From positions 38,404-102,403 of the forward strand of contig PDHQ01000117.1 in assembly GCA_003339415.1 (NCBI GenBank): DNA of 64,000 nt. The letters run 5' to 3'. This DNA is from Ophiocordyceps camponoti-saundersi (nom. inval.) (taxonomy: Eukaryota; Ascomycota; Sordariomycetes; Hypocreales; Ophiocordycipitaceae). Positions 24,801-39,800 of the stretch are shown in pieces (position 1 is the first letter of the stretch; each line of letters starts with the position of its first letter). The notes under the pieces were generated by a model. It saw only the letters and a program-made list of their open reading frames with translations. It had not been told where the DNA came from and did not search any database. Both the position numbers and the translations under genes were made by a program.

Positions 24801-27800
24801 AGCCAGAGAGCTTCAGCCTCGGCCAATATGTCCTTAATAGTGGACATTATGCTGGCGACGACGTCACTCAGACCGGCTCGGGACAAAGCGTGATCGATAT
24901 CGGTAGACTGAGCAGAGTCAGACCACTCTAAGCCCCAACTGACGAGGCGGTCCTTTTGAATGCGCATTTTACGGTGCAAGGTTTTGATGTCGGGGTCATC
25001 ATCTTCATTGCGGAGGGGCTCGTGGACAAAGTCGGTAGATTTCTTGGTGTCGCTGTAGAGGCGGGTCAGGCGGCGATGGAAGGACAGCTGTAGGCCAGCC
25101 ATGGGTAACGAGGTAGAGCTCATGGTAGCGAGGGCTAGAGGAATGCAGTACTCCCATGGGTCAGGCGAAGGAGCTCACGGGCAGAGCATGGCCGTGGTGG
25201 GTGAAGGCTCAGAGGAGAGATATTGGATGAAACAGATAGTTAACGGACAGGGAGAGACGGAGAGATAGACGAGGAGAGACAGGAAGAAGATGAAAGAAGA
25301 TAGGGGGGAAGCAAGGAGAGAGAAGAAAAAGAGGGACGAGAAAAAGGGGAGCCCTCAGAGATGTAAGGAGGAGAGGCACAGCTTTGTATCCGTGGAACGA
25401 CAAGGACAATGGAGTTGCAGCTTGTGGTGGTGACTGGTGAATGCTCAAGAGGTTGCTGCCTGTGCTGGAGCAAGTCTCAGTAGCCCGCGCGACCTAGAAT
25501 GCTGCTGCCTGGCGCCGCCGGCTGCTGATTGGCTGTTCGTCGGACCCCGCACCTAAAAGGTTGCCCGACGTCGCGGATAAAGTCACGTGACTCGGAAACC
25601 TGCCGTGCCGCCGCCGATCCTCCATGTCGTCGTCGTTCGGATCCCGCCGCCGATCGCCGCGTTCCATCCACCGGTAGCAGCACCGACTTGCCGGATTATT
25701 CTCCGAGCTGTTCGGCGCTCCAAGTCGCCTCTGCTACCCGTCTCGTCGTCCTCAGCTGCCTTCTGCCCGCGCCTTTGTCCATGGGAGGTCGGCTGGCTGG
25801 CTGGATCCAAGGCCCACCTGCGGACTCAAAAAGTCGAGGGACAAAACAAAAATCGATTGCCTCGACCCTCTCTCTCTGCCGCCGCTCATCTCCGAAGATA
25901 GGAGGCCAGAAAACTTAACCTAAAAGACCACAGAGAGTAGCGGAGAGTATCGAGCGTCTTACTGTTTGTCGACCGAATACGGCGTCGTCCTGCAGAGAGC
26001 CATACTACTTGATCCATAGCGACATGACGTGGTAAGAGAGGACCGAGACAATGCCGAGAAACCAAATTGCTGCTGCCTGCGCTCTGAGACTGAAGTTGGT
26101 CGCGTTTCTTGACTTACAGATGAGAGTGCATTCATAGATTCGTCACAATGACGTTGGTGATGTTTTGCCTCGACTTCTGGACGTCCGGGCCACGGGCCTT
26201 TCCGCTGTTGCATAAAGGCGCATGCATGCACGGATATGTATTTACATACTACGGATATAACTGAGCAGACTCTGGACCCTATCCGGTTGCTGGAGTTCCT
26301 TATCCGAATATGCAGCCGCCTACCGTGTTGTCCTCGCTCCTCTAAGTCAGACAGCTGCGGACAGGCATAGCAAGGCCAGTGACATTCACAGCACCTCCCT
26401 GTCAACGCCTAGACACCCGATAGAGCATGCGGTTAATGTCCTGTTCAGTAGCATCGCCTACTATATGTACGATTGGTCATTCTAGCGGTCCGTCCGCTGT
26501 GTGATTCGCTGGTCCAGTGGTCAGAGAAGGAAAGGTTTTTATGCCTAAAAGCAGCAAATGGGTCGTGCTCAATTTGACCCTAAGGATGATAGAAGAGGGG
26601 GAGGGGGGGAGTGACTATTTATGTATGCCCGCAGTCGTACCAATCGTGCCTACCGTAGCAGGGCCTCGTCCCTGCCCATCACCTACATCGCTCCTGGCAG
26701 CCTCCTGCTGCTCAGCAAGGCGGCGGAGCACGGATTAGTAGCTGGTCGTATCCGTCTAAGTGCCGTAGTGCCACCTTCTTCTTAGCGACACAGGGATAGT
26801 AGCCAATTAGCCGCTGCGGTGTCGACGATATATGGCTTCTAACCGAAATCTCGCCATAATGGAGGTATCCACTGGTGGGCAGGTATGACGCCCTGCCGCG
26901 GAAGGCAGGATTGGTACGGCCGCAGGTACAAATTGGCACGACCCCCCTCCCCCCTTTCTAGACAGATCATCATCCGTAGGTCAAATTAAGCACGACCTTT
27001 TTGCTGCTTCAAGGCACTATCTTTTCTTTCTTCCACCCCAGGACCACCTGTTAGAACCTGCTGTACGGCCTACCATATAAACCTCCCCTAATTAGTCAGC
27101 GCTGCCGGCCCTACGTTGTAGGGCCTGGCCTAGCCACACAGACCTAGCAGAGTCATCACATCAGGATCATGATCACCACCTTCATCAGCGTTGCCCTCGC
27201 TCTACAATATCTACCTACCTAGGTAAGCGATGTGGTTTCACCTACAAAGAGGGTGGCACTACGGCACTTACTTTCCCTACAGATTTGTATGCTCTCTTAT
27301 TTAGTCAGCGGCGCAGCGCTGCTGCTGGCCTTGTCTTGAAGCCTAGCCTAGCCTAACCATGCAAAGAGACATGGTTATCGGGATCATCATTACTAATACT
27401 ACCTACCTGTGCCTAAGGTATCCGTTCAATCACCTTCATCAGGTGTTGCCCCTTCCATCCGGCACTACCTATGTCCACACAGCCTGTTCAGGTCGTCAAG
27501 GCTGAGAATAGTATGTACAACGAAAGTTAGGTATGAACGCGTCGTCGCAGACGCAATTCTGGCACTCGAAAGTGAGGGCGCCTACACAAGTGGAGGCACC
27601 TCCGTGAGATGCTCAGACAGTCAGACAGTCTCAGACTATCAGCCCCTATTTTCGCAGGGCACTGCGTAATAGGGTATGACAGTCAGCCGCTTAGGTATAC
27701 TTGATGTGAATAACTGGAGATTCGCTGACGTCCCAATCGGATTGGTTCCGTGCGTCTCCAAAAATGTGCAGAGCTCGGACGACAAATTTGTACAAGCCCG

Positions 27801-30800
27801 GCGGCGCATATAGACCCGAAGCGAGAAGGCCATCCCAGGCCGTTGTGCTGACGCCGCGCGTGACCCAGGCTGAGGGATAGCCGGATGGTTGACCTATGGT
27901 CTTCACGACCCGTGAATTCTTTGTCGTCTCTGTCGGTGAAAGGTCATTACCCAGGGAGACGATGTCGATTTCCTGGAGAGGCGACCCAAGCGATGCATTG
28001 ACAACGATAGACGGCAATTCGACGCCCTGCCAGGCTTTGCCGGGCGCGGGTAGGACGAAGCTGGTGTTGGCCGGTAGCGGTTTCGATTTCTTATCCGTAG
28101 AGCGGGAGATCCAGACAGCGTCGGATGCGAGCACGCGCGACCGGTGCAGCGAACCGGTCAGGCCTTGGTAGGGAATGGTAGACGTCCAGCCGTCGGAGCT
28201 GTCGACGGCCAACCATCCGGACCAAAGGGCCAGGCGCTTGGCGTCGAGTCCTGGCGGCGGGTCGGCCTCGACCTCGACAAGTGCCGACTCCCCGGGAAGG
28301 AGCGTCAATGTCTCGCAGCTCAGGCTGATGTTGGCTACCGCGCCCTCGATGACGTCGTTGGGGAAGACCTGCGGATAGATGGAGCCGGCAGCGAGTGTAT
28401 ACATGGTGATGGCCGGCTTGTGGGAGAGCCGATATGATACACGCTTAAGACCAGTGTTCTTGATTGTGAAGTTCACGCTCGGGGCGAAGTGGTCCGTGTC
28501 GTTGAAGGATAGGCCCTGAGGCGACAGCAAGGTGTGTGTATAGGCGGCGTCAAAGGCCTGGACGAGCCCGCCGCCTTGCTGAGCAACGGGAGCAAGGTAG
28601 GACGAGAAGTTTTTCCCGTTGTTGAATTGTGCCGGCAGGGCCGTTGACGATAGCACGTTGTTCAGCATGACCGGGTCGAGCGAGCCCCGGACCTGACCGA
28701 TCAGGGCTATAATGGCGGCGACCAGCGGACAGGCCATCGAGGTACCAGACAGCACGGCATATCCTCCGAGCGCGCGGGGATACGTCGACAGAATGTTGCC
28801 ACCGGGGGAGCTGATCTGGGGCTTGACGTCCATCTCCCACGACGGGCCCCAGCTGCTGAAGGAGCTGATAGCTCCGCCAGTGACGTTATTGTCCTGCATC
28901 ACCAGCTCGCTCTCGGCGTGCTTTTTACTGGCCATCTTGACAACAAGTCGACGGCCGCGGCGCATGTCGGCGATCCAAGCCTCACCTACATCCTTCATCA
29001 CCATGCCTGCGGCGGTGATGGCCGGCACCGACGTCAGGTCGGTAGCCAGAGCGCCCGTCGGTTCGTTGTTGTAGAAGAGGATGTAACGCGCCCCACGTCG
29101 GGCCAGATTCGCCGCCTTTTCAGCAAATGTACAGTTGCCGCGACGCACAAGGACGACACGATTGTTGAAGTCGGCAGAGCCAGTACCGTTCGCAGGAGGT
29201 GGTACGGAGTCGCAGGCGTCATTTCCCACGGTAGGATCGAGGCTGGTGGCGCGCAGCTCCAGTGTCACGCCATCCCAGGCATCGGGCTCGGCCGGCACGT
29301 AGGAAAAAGCCTGATACGGGCCGTTGTTGATAGAATAGCTCACGCGATACAGCAGCGTCGGCGTGATGATGTTGTCAGTGGATGCGACGGAGGTGACGCC
29401 CTTGCCAGAGGCGGCGGCGCTGGCGTACAGGAGGCCATTATCACCCTCGTTGCCAGCGGAGATGGTGCAAGGCACGCCACTGTCGACGATACGCGACACG
29501 GCCATCGACCACGGCTCCTCAGGCCAGCCATTGGGGCTACCTATGGAGGCGGTGATAATGTCGGCTCCATCCTCAAAGGCTTGGTTGAAGGCCGCTATCA
29601 GAACCTCATTGGACACTTCCCCCTTACAACCGAAGACGCGGTAGGCGCCAATCGTTACGCCGGGTGCAGCGCCCGTGAAGGAGAAACTGCTGTTTATCGC
29701 TTGCGCCGCCACTATACCCGCCACGTGCGTGCCGTGACCAGCGCAGTCCATTGGGGTCTGGCCTGGCATTGGAGTGTTGGAACCGTTATAATTGTCCCCG
29801 ACGAAGTCTCGACCGAAACTGACGAGGCAACCAGGGCCGAAGCATCCGCCGAGCGCGGGATGGAGGTAGTCGATCTTCTCATTGTTAGCAGTGAAAGTGG
29901 AAGAGCAGCGAATCGACTCACTCCCGTATCGATCACGGCAATGCGCGTCCCCTTGCCCGTCACACCCCTTTCCCGAAGCTGGTCTACTTGTGTCATGAGA
30001 TGAGGCGAGAAGTGGTCTTGCTCTACACGGCGCGGCAGCCGGGGCGATTCCTGCCCGGGCGCCGATCCCGGTGCCGATCCCGACCCCGACCCCGGCCCCG
30101 GCGCCAGCGATTCGGATGCGGTCCACTCGACCCGGACGTTTGGTGTCTTGTACAGCCGGACTGGCCACACGTTTCGCACGGCCGGCATGGCGGCAAGACG
30201 AGCCATCTTACGCGGCGCTTCCGCTATGTCGGACAGCTGAAAGGAGACACCACGGAAGAGCTTGTAGTCGAGCCGCATGCGGGTTTCGCCATGTTGATTG
30301 ACCTCGCGTAAGACAGGCTCATGATCGTGTCCTTGTTCGAGTTCGACGATGTAGGCCCCGGGTATCAGGCCCGCCGCCGCCGCCGCCAGCGGAAAGAGAG
30401 CCGCAGAGAGAGCCGAGAAGCGAACCATGATTTTCGAGGGACCGCGCTCTCCTTCCTCTACCCCGGTAGAAAAGAATATCGGTTATAAAATGAAGAATAA
30501 TTGTGCCGGGCAGTGAGCGAGATCAGGAGAGTTCTCAGATGCGGAAAACTTGCTTGTTGCCCTATATACCCACCTTGCCGACCTACCTTCCTTCCTGCCT
30601 TCTACATGTGAAGGCGACGGAACTTGCCCTGACACATGCTCTCACGAGTGGAAGGACAGGCTCTCCGGCCGACCAGTAGAGCAGCAAGGGCGCGTGCGGT
30701 CGTGCGGTCAAGCGCCATTACGACTTCTTCCACCGCTTATTTCCAAAAAGGGGGGGGGGCGTGTCTGCAGAGCGATAAGGGCTACGAGGGCGGACGAGGC

Positions 30801-33800
30801 GTCGAGGGAGTGGGAAACAAAGGAAATAACCCGTACAAGCAAGCTAGGTAGGTGGGTAGGTGGGTAGATCGTAAAGGAGCTCGAAGGAAAAGAGAATGAG
30901 AGCCGGGGGACGTTTGTTTGCTGATCCCGTGAGCTTTGCGCAGCGCAACAGCGGCGACCCGGCCAGCAACCACCTACCGTATCGGGCAAGACGGGCGGCC
31001 CCAGCCGGAGCAGATGATTAAGTTATATCTGGATACTACCTAGGTACCTATGCGTACCTACATCTAGTAGATACTACTAACTTATCGGACTCTCCCAGAT
31101 GATGGAAGGGGACAGTATTGCCCATCTGCCGCAGGATATGATGTCGTGTGAAGATAGGGATGAGCGCATGCCACGCCCTGCATACAACATCAATTCGTAC
31201 CTACAGATAGATTAGATGCGACCTACCGAAGTAGGTAAGAACCTACCTAATCTGACCTACCATTTGTGTGCGTAGGTAGGCAGCACATGGTTTGCTGCAT
31301 GCATGATGGCACGATAGGTAGCCAGCGGCTTGACCTTGCCGCAGATCCGTCCGAATGCACTGGATCGGCATCCTCGTGACCAGCCGACTCGTGCCTCGCA
31401 AGTCGTAAGGAGCACTTTTTGTATACGCGGCAGCCGCCTCCAACAGGCGAGACCCCCCTTTGCAGCCTTCGGCCAGGAGTTGCAAAGTCGCCCTTCCTGA
31501 ACCTCTTCATCCCCCTTGTGCCTCTGGTCCACACCCAACCAGCCCCTTCGCCTCAAACTTCCACCTCTCATCTCTGTACCAGGAAGTCTCGGTTCTCCCT
31601 CTTCTGCATGGCAGATTGTAAGTTTTGTTTAGAAGCGTGTCGGGTAAAAAGATACAGATAGATGTGTGTACACATGTATGTACAGCTCCTGAGACGGCCT
31701 ACGTGGCTTCTAGATCGGATCTTGGAAACCAGGCCCCTTGCCGGCTGGGCTAAGCGGATATTTGATATAAATGCATAGATACATACCTCTACAAACAAGC
31801 AAACCTACTACGTACTGGTACGTTATTGTAATCAACACATCGCGGCGTTGGTGACTTTTCTAACAGCAATACCAACCACCCAAGGTCCCTTACTCAGGGG
31901 TGCGGCACTATTCCCGACTATAGTGTGAGCCTTGGGCACCGCGGCATCACATGTAAGTATGTATATCGGGGAAAGAAAAGCAATGCCAATTAGCCGGGCT
32001 AATGGATCAGACGAACGAATCAATAGGGAAGCAAATCCTATCCGCGCCAAGGCCAACCCCCGCCCCGGTGCCGATGCCATAACAATTCGTCCGTCATATG
32101 TACGGTCATACCTCATAGTCATACTCATACCTACCTACAACCTACCTCTAGTTTTAGCATATACATTGTCACACGATCGTGATATAAGCGGAAATATCCA
32201 GTGCACATCTCGAGGCGCGTTCTCATTTTAGCCTATCTGGCACGGGGTAATCAATCCACTGGCTCTGTTTTCTGACATACATACATACATACGTACCTGT
32301 GTAGATATACCAAGCATACTTCTTGAGCCAGGGGAATATAGAGATCCAAAACTTCTTCTATTATAATAATATATATATATAGATTAGTACTCCGTAGAGA
32401 GGTTTATTATATAGTAGCACGATAAGTATAGGATATAATAATCTTATATTATATAGGGAGAGCCCTATATAGCCCGAGCTAAGCTAATATATATATAGAT
32501 AGGCGTATTACGTGCATACGTATATAGCCTACGGCTATATTTGCCCTCGGTCGGAATAATCGTGCCCTCACGATTATCTTACTCCTACGCTCTATTATTA
32601 TAATACGGCGGTAATATCTTCTTATACCGTAGTATACGTTTAGCGATTTCTTTTATATACTAATTTATTAGCTTTTCGTTATCCCCTTCGATCTTAGTAT
32701 ATAATCGTATAAGCTTATACTATTAGCTTTCCGTAGTAGTTTTTAAGGCCGCGATCTCTCGCTATTAGCTTTCTATAGTAGTTTTTAAGGCTACGATCTC
32801 TCGCTATTAGTTTTCTATAATAGTTATTAGGGCTATAATATAAGTATTATATTATTTAAGTATATATTATAACTTCCTATTTATCGCGTCTAATATATTA
32901 GTTATAGCGAGTATTAGGTATTTACGTTTATTATCTTAAATCTCTATCTATAATAGCTATATTATATTTATAATAAAATTAAGGGGTATTATAGTTAGGT
33001 TAATATATTAACTACTTAATTTAGTGCGTGCGTATTTTATTATTATATTAGAGGTATATAAGGATATATTAGCGTATTCGGTATATTTAGTTAGTAAATC
33101 GGTCCGCGCGCGTTTCGTAGGAGTATCTTTAATAGTTATCTAAGGCTACTTATATTCGATTTATATCGCTACGCGGGATAATTTATTAGTAATATCTAGC
33201 TTATTAGGTATTATACGGTAGAAAATAGCGGATAAAATATAATACTTAAATTCGATATCGGCTATCTAGTATTAGTTATTATAGCTTATATGCCGTAAGT
33301 TAATATAGCGCGTAAATATTACGTTTAGGCGCTCTATAATAGATAGTCTAGCTATATCGGCGATATAAGCTTAAGCTAGTAAGCTTAATAGATAGTTAAT
33401 AGGCTAGATATCGGTAAGGATATTTATCTATAGTTTCTATAATATAAGGATAGTATTTTTCTATATTATTATAGCTTACGGAAAGATACTACGGGCGAGT
33501 AAGAATTAGATCTAATTTAGGTTTATTACGTATTTAGCTTTAACCTAGTAGCGATAATTACCGAGGCTAGTATTCGACTTCGTTACTATATTATCCCTAA
33601 TAAGGTTAAGCTAGCGCTAGTATTCCGCTCGTAAGAGTTATTTATAGATTTCTCTAAACTTATTTCGTAGCACGTTATATTAATACCTTATCTATATATT
33701 ATTTATAGTATTTACTATAGTTAGGTTTAGGTAGGTGCTTATATCGATATATCCGTATAACTACTAATTATAGATACGTCGCGTACGGTAGATAGCGTAT

Positions 33801-36800
33801 TTAAGGTTATTCTATAAGTTTTATACTTTATCGATATTAATAGTAAAGGGGCTATTAGTTAGTAAGATATATCCGCGTGCGTTTACTATATTTATAATAG
33901 CTTATATCGTAATAGTTTAGGATAAAATAACGGCGTTCGTAATATCGTCGGGTATATATTAAGCTACTATATATATCGGAGGGCCGCTATAGATATCTTT
34001 ATTATCCTCCTTAGTCTACTAGTTAATTAGGGTCTAGTTATTTAGTAGCCGCTTTACGGCTATCGTAATAGTCGTGCCGGCCGTAATACTTATACTATCC
34101 GCTACGGTATTAGCTACCGTATTCTCCCCGTCTATTATATTCGTAGTTACGTCGTTAGTGCTTATCGACTTAGGTTCGATAGCGTTATATTCTACGGTTA
34201 TTATCGTTACCTATAAAGGCTTATCTCTAAGCTCGGTATTCGCTATATAAGCGAAGAATAAGCTAAGTATAGAATTTAAGTATAAGAGAGGCTAATTATA
34301 AGCGGGAGAGTCGCGGGGATTATTAAGGCGGTTAGGGAACTCTATAAATAATAGTAGAAGGCTTAGAGATACGAAGGTATAGTAAGTATAAAAAAATATA
34401 AATAGAAGGAAAAGAGATCTAGAATAATAGCTATTAAGAGCTTAGGATAGCGATATAATAATACTGCTAATTAGTAGCAGTTACGTATTATACTTTATAT
34501 AATATTAGTTATATAAAGTAGTTATAATAGTTAGGCTAAGTTTAGCGACTAGGATCTATACGTTATATTCGTAGCCGAGGCCGACGAATCGTACTAGGTA
34601 TTCGGTTTTATTATATCGTAAACGTTAACCGATAATTCGTTCTAGTATCTTCTTAATAATATCGGTTAGTAGTATAATTTTAAATCTTATAAAGGGGTCT
34701 AATAAAGCTAGTTTTAGCTATTTTATATTTATAATAGGGTAAATTTTCTAATATTATAAGATAGCTAGTTTATACGCTACGCGGCCTACGCGCTCTATAA
34801 CCTTAAACGGACCGTAATATTAAGTATTAATCTTTATAGGGATTATAGATAGAAGTTAGTATCCGTAATATAGATAAAGATATACCTTATCGCCTATCTT
34901 AAATAAGATATACTAATAATAGCGGTTATAGTATCTCTTCGCTATTATTCCGGCTAGGGCGATAGCGTCTCTAGCTTCTATACGCGTAGATAGTAAGTTT
35001 TTCTATTATAATATTAATAGCGTTAATATAGCTATAGGGCCCGTAAGCGTAAACCCTTTTATAATAATATTCGGCGCTTATCTTATAAATACTAATACGG
35101 TATTATTTAGTTCGAATTAAATATATAGGACTACTATTAGCTATTTTACTAAGTTATATAAGAAGTTAATCGATACTCGTAATACGGACTCGATAATATA
35201 AACGAATCTCTCTATCTAACTATTAGTTTATAGGTAATACGCGGTTAAGTAAGATAGTTAAGTTTAGTATTATCGCTATATTATACGCTATATTACCGAT
35301 AAGAACTTAGGATCCTTATCTATAATAATATTTCGTAGTAATCCCTAATTACCGTTTAGGAGACGCTTAGTTAGGGCGATACCGTTTTAAGTAGCGGAGT
35401 TTATTTTTCGGCATAGTTCGATAATAATCTCTTTAGATAATTAATCTATTACGATTATAGCTAAGTTATAGCCGTTATTAGATATAAGTAAGCTTAGTAG
35501 GAAATCGAGGCTAATAGTTTCGTATAAGTTTACCGGTGCCTAAATCGGTTAGAGTAACTTATATAGTCGATACCGTCGTATACGATATACTTTATATATT
35601 AGGCATGTTTAAAGGTATTATCGTAGTAGGCGACGATTATAGCGGATAAAGAAAGGCTAGAGTTAGTTTATAAGGCGGTCGTATCCTATATAGTTATCGT
35701 TATAAATTATAGAAAAGATATATTATATATATAATACTAGAATATATAGTTAAGGTATAGCGTTAGAGGTTTAGTATTAGAGTATGCTATTTATCTTAGT
35801 ATAGAATAGTAGGGCGGCCCTATCTGCCGGCTATAGGGTATCGTTACCGGTAATCGTCTCTAAGATACCTTTATATACTAAGTTATTCTAATATCCTTCT
35901 AGGAATTACTACTTAAGGTTATTAGATATAGTAATTATATATATTATAAATTAGCCGGTTTTATAGAATATAGTAGCTAATAGTATAAGTCCTAGTATCG
36001 TTATCGCCTAATATATATCGCCCTACGAGGTCGTAACTTAGATCTAATTATTAGGCTTATCGTTAGGGAGGAGATCTAGTTATCCGGGCGTGGTAATTAG
36101 CTACGGTGCGTATTTAGCTAAAAGCTAACTTAGTACGTCTAAGATAATATATATACGGCTACTTTTATAAATCGGCCTTATATTAAAGCGACTAATATAT
36201 TCTATACCCCTTAGGAGCTTACGGTTTATAGCTAACCTAGCTATAATATTAGCGATATTTATTTATTAGTATATAGATATAATAAATATATAATTTATAA
36301 AATAAATTGTTAGTAGGTACTCTATTATATTAATCTACGTGCGGTATTTAGAGAGTATCTATACGTATCCCGCTATTTCTAGCTCCGTGGACTAGTACTT
36401 CTTCTTAGCTAGTATAAGGTATTATAATAAGAACGCTATTAGCTATATCGACTTAACGGGTAGGTATTTAGTAATTAATCCGTCTATCTTAAGAGAGTCG
36501 ATTATAGCGTTATTAACGTGGTAGACTATAACGCCGATACCGTCGTAAGATATATTAAAGTCTATAAAGAGAATACGCTTCGTAGTAAAGAAAGTTAGTA
36601 CTATATAATTTATTAGTGCTATCTTTATCTTATTAAATACGCGGAGCTCGGCCGTAAATAAGATAGCGATATTAATAGTCGCGGTCCTTATTTTCTTCGT
36701 GCCGCCTTTCGTAGTATAATCTTTAGCCTACTTAATAGCGCGGTAGTAACGCTAAAGCTTAGTTTTCTATTATTATAGCGGTTCTATAATTATAGCGTAT

Positions 36801-39800
36801 CGTGGTATATAGTGTCTTAGGCTGCCTATAAAGCTAAGAAAATACTCTAAGTCTTTTATTAACTTAGGGAAGATAAGTTTATATATAGCTTTAAGTTTCT
36901 CTTTTAGTATATATAGTTCGTAACTATCGTATATCTAACTAAGCATTATAACGGTATCGTATCTTACGAATAACTTACTAGGTCCGATACTAATATTTAA
37001 GTTACGTAAGCGCTAGAAGATAAGTTTAAGGTTTTATAGATATTAATCGATACTAATAGACGGGATAACGATATCGTTATAGTAGGCGTCCGTAGCGGTA
37101 TAACGTAGGATATAGTTAACTTATCGTTATATATATACGTTATAGCTATAATAGCCTATAATAAGTATATTAAATATATACTATCTATTAGTTATAATAA
37201 TAATAAAGCCTTATCTTAAATCTAAGTATATTCTCTACTAGTAATAGAAACTTATAGCGTCTATTACGGTAATATAAGTAGCGTGCGCTAATTTAGCTTA
37301 TATCTTATCCTAGTTACGTATTAGATATTAGTTTTATAAGTATATCTTATTAAAAGGTTAAGCGTCGATAACTATATATTCTTTAGGAGGTATCCCTTAC
37401 TAAACTACGAATACGGGCAGGGCGAAGGGCACTTAATCCTATATACGAAAAACCTTACTTACGGCTTCTAGCTTACTAAGGGTAGTGCGCACGATTTCTC
37501 GTTCCGTAAGTCCGAGAGGATATACCTTATATTTCTTCGGAATAAGTATATGCTAGTTTAGGATAAGCTATACTCGTAGTATCTTATCTTCGTTATACGT
37601 AGCGAATCCCTTATCGCGAAAAATATCTATATATTACGTAATAAGTTAAGATAGGCGTTTAGTATCGTTCGTACCTAGCCTTATACGGATAGAGACTCCC
37701 GTAGTATAAGTTAGGACCTTATCGTCTTTAGGAGGTATAAATAGGTATTATTCCGGCCTTTCTAGGTCCTTAGCGGCGAGGTTAGCTACCGTTAGTGCGT
37801 TCTCTAATAAGATCTTATATCTATATATAGCTATATCTAGGTAATATAAGTAGCTAATAAGCTAGTACTTCGCGAGTATAATATATCTAGTAGTTATATT
37901 TATTATAATAGCTCGTTTAGTATCGCTATTAGCGAGTAGGGTATAGCTTCTAAGGCTAAGTATAGCGATAGGCTCGAAGATATACTTATAAGGTAGTAAT
38001 ATATAATAAGTTATCTACACTTCGTGCGTAAAACCTAGGGCGATCGATATTTCTTATTCTATAGTAACGCGGAAGATATATAGCTAGGCTAGGCCTAGCT
38101 ACTATAATATTATACGAACCCGCACGCTATAATATTAGAAGATAGCATATCCCTATAAGTTAATAATATTAACGCCTTATAGCCTAAGGATATCTATTCC
38201 GATTAGTATATTAGCGCGAAGGTTATCTACGAGTATAATTTTCGCGGTAAAGTAAGCGACTACGTCGATATTAGATATATCTCGCCCGACGAAGTTTATA
38301 GGCAATATTATATATTCCCTTATACTATATATATCTAATTTAATACCGCGTATAGTATATAGTTATATCTAAAAGTAAATAGTTAGCTTAGGATAGAATA
38401 TTATAATTTATAAGCGGTCTGCTATCGTAATATCGTAACCTATATTAGCGTAAACGTCTAATATCGTATATAGCTAGGATAGGTCTAGGCAGATTTAGAG
38501 CTTAAGGTAAGTCTATTACCTCGGTCTTATAAGGGGTATAGTATTAGATTCGCAGATACGAAGTCTATTAGTCGCTAAAGTAAATAACTAAGGTATTTTC
38601 TAACCTTATTCTATTATAGTAGCGAAGAATACTTATAATTTATCGTTTATTATATATAATACCTATAAGTAGTGGAAGAGTTTATTATAGCTAGATATAA
38701 CGAAGTTATATATATAATATACGTAAGTATATTAGGGTTTAGTAGTAATATAATAAATATCGCTTATATTTTTAAGTTTAGGTAGGGTATCCGTCTAGTT
38801 CTATAGCTCCCCGGTCTATAAGTTATAAGGGAAGCTAGATATCTCTATATAATACGCTTATTCGTTATAGTCGTATATATTAAGGGCGCTATAGGCGTCC
38901 TAATAACCGTTATAGTTTTTAAGCTATTCGTACTAGTTAGGCTACTCATTTATCTCTTCGTGCTAGTCCGAGGCGTTAGGCGTATCTTTTATAAACCCTC
39001 TATATTATACTATTCCTTATCGTGCGCCGGCTAGTAGTAGTGCCGTGCTAGTACGAGGTACTTATCCTACTAGTACTAGTAGGGGTACCTCTTAGAATAG
39101 GTTATAGCCACTTTAGTATAGCGTTTAGTTAGGTAGGAGCTAATAATTAAGGCTATTATAAAAATAAGGTAAGTTTTAGTAGTTACCTCGGCCGTAGCTA
39201 TTACCGTAGCTATTACCTCTATTATAAGGCGGGCGGTAGCTATTACCTCTATTATAGTCTACTCCGCGGTATAAATTAAGCTTATAGCCGCGACTATATA
39301 ATAAGTTATAGCCGTACCCTTACGGGTTATAGCTATACCCTCGGTTTACGTTATATTAGCCCTAGCCCCCGTAACCGCGTTTATCCTAGCCTCTGCCGGG
39401 TAGTAGCCCTTATTAGTCCGGTCTAAAGGGTCTAAGAGTAAGCTAGAATTAGGGTAAAGCGTTATATAGGCCTTAGCCTTATTATAATACTAGTAAGATA
39501 TTCGGCGTACCGCGGTATTTCTCTAATACTTATCGTTAGATAGCGGAGTCCTTAACTTAGATAGACTAAAAGAAGCTATCGATAATTATATATTCGCTAA
39601 GTTCGTTTATTACTCCTTAGAATACTCCGTCGAATACCTAGTACGCCGCGCGTAGCTAGCCTTAGATATTATAATTATAAGTCCTAATATCGCGGATAAT
39701 TTATTAAATAAATACGTAGATATCTTAGCTATAATAGATATTAATAAGCCCGAAGCGTGCTCGTTTAAGTTATATTATAGCTTCGCCGTAATAGGGCTTA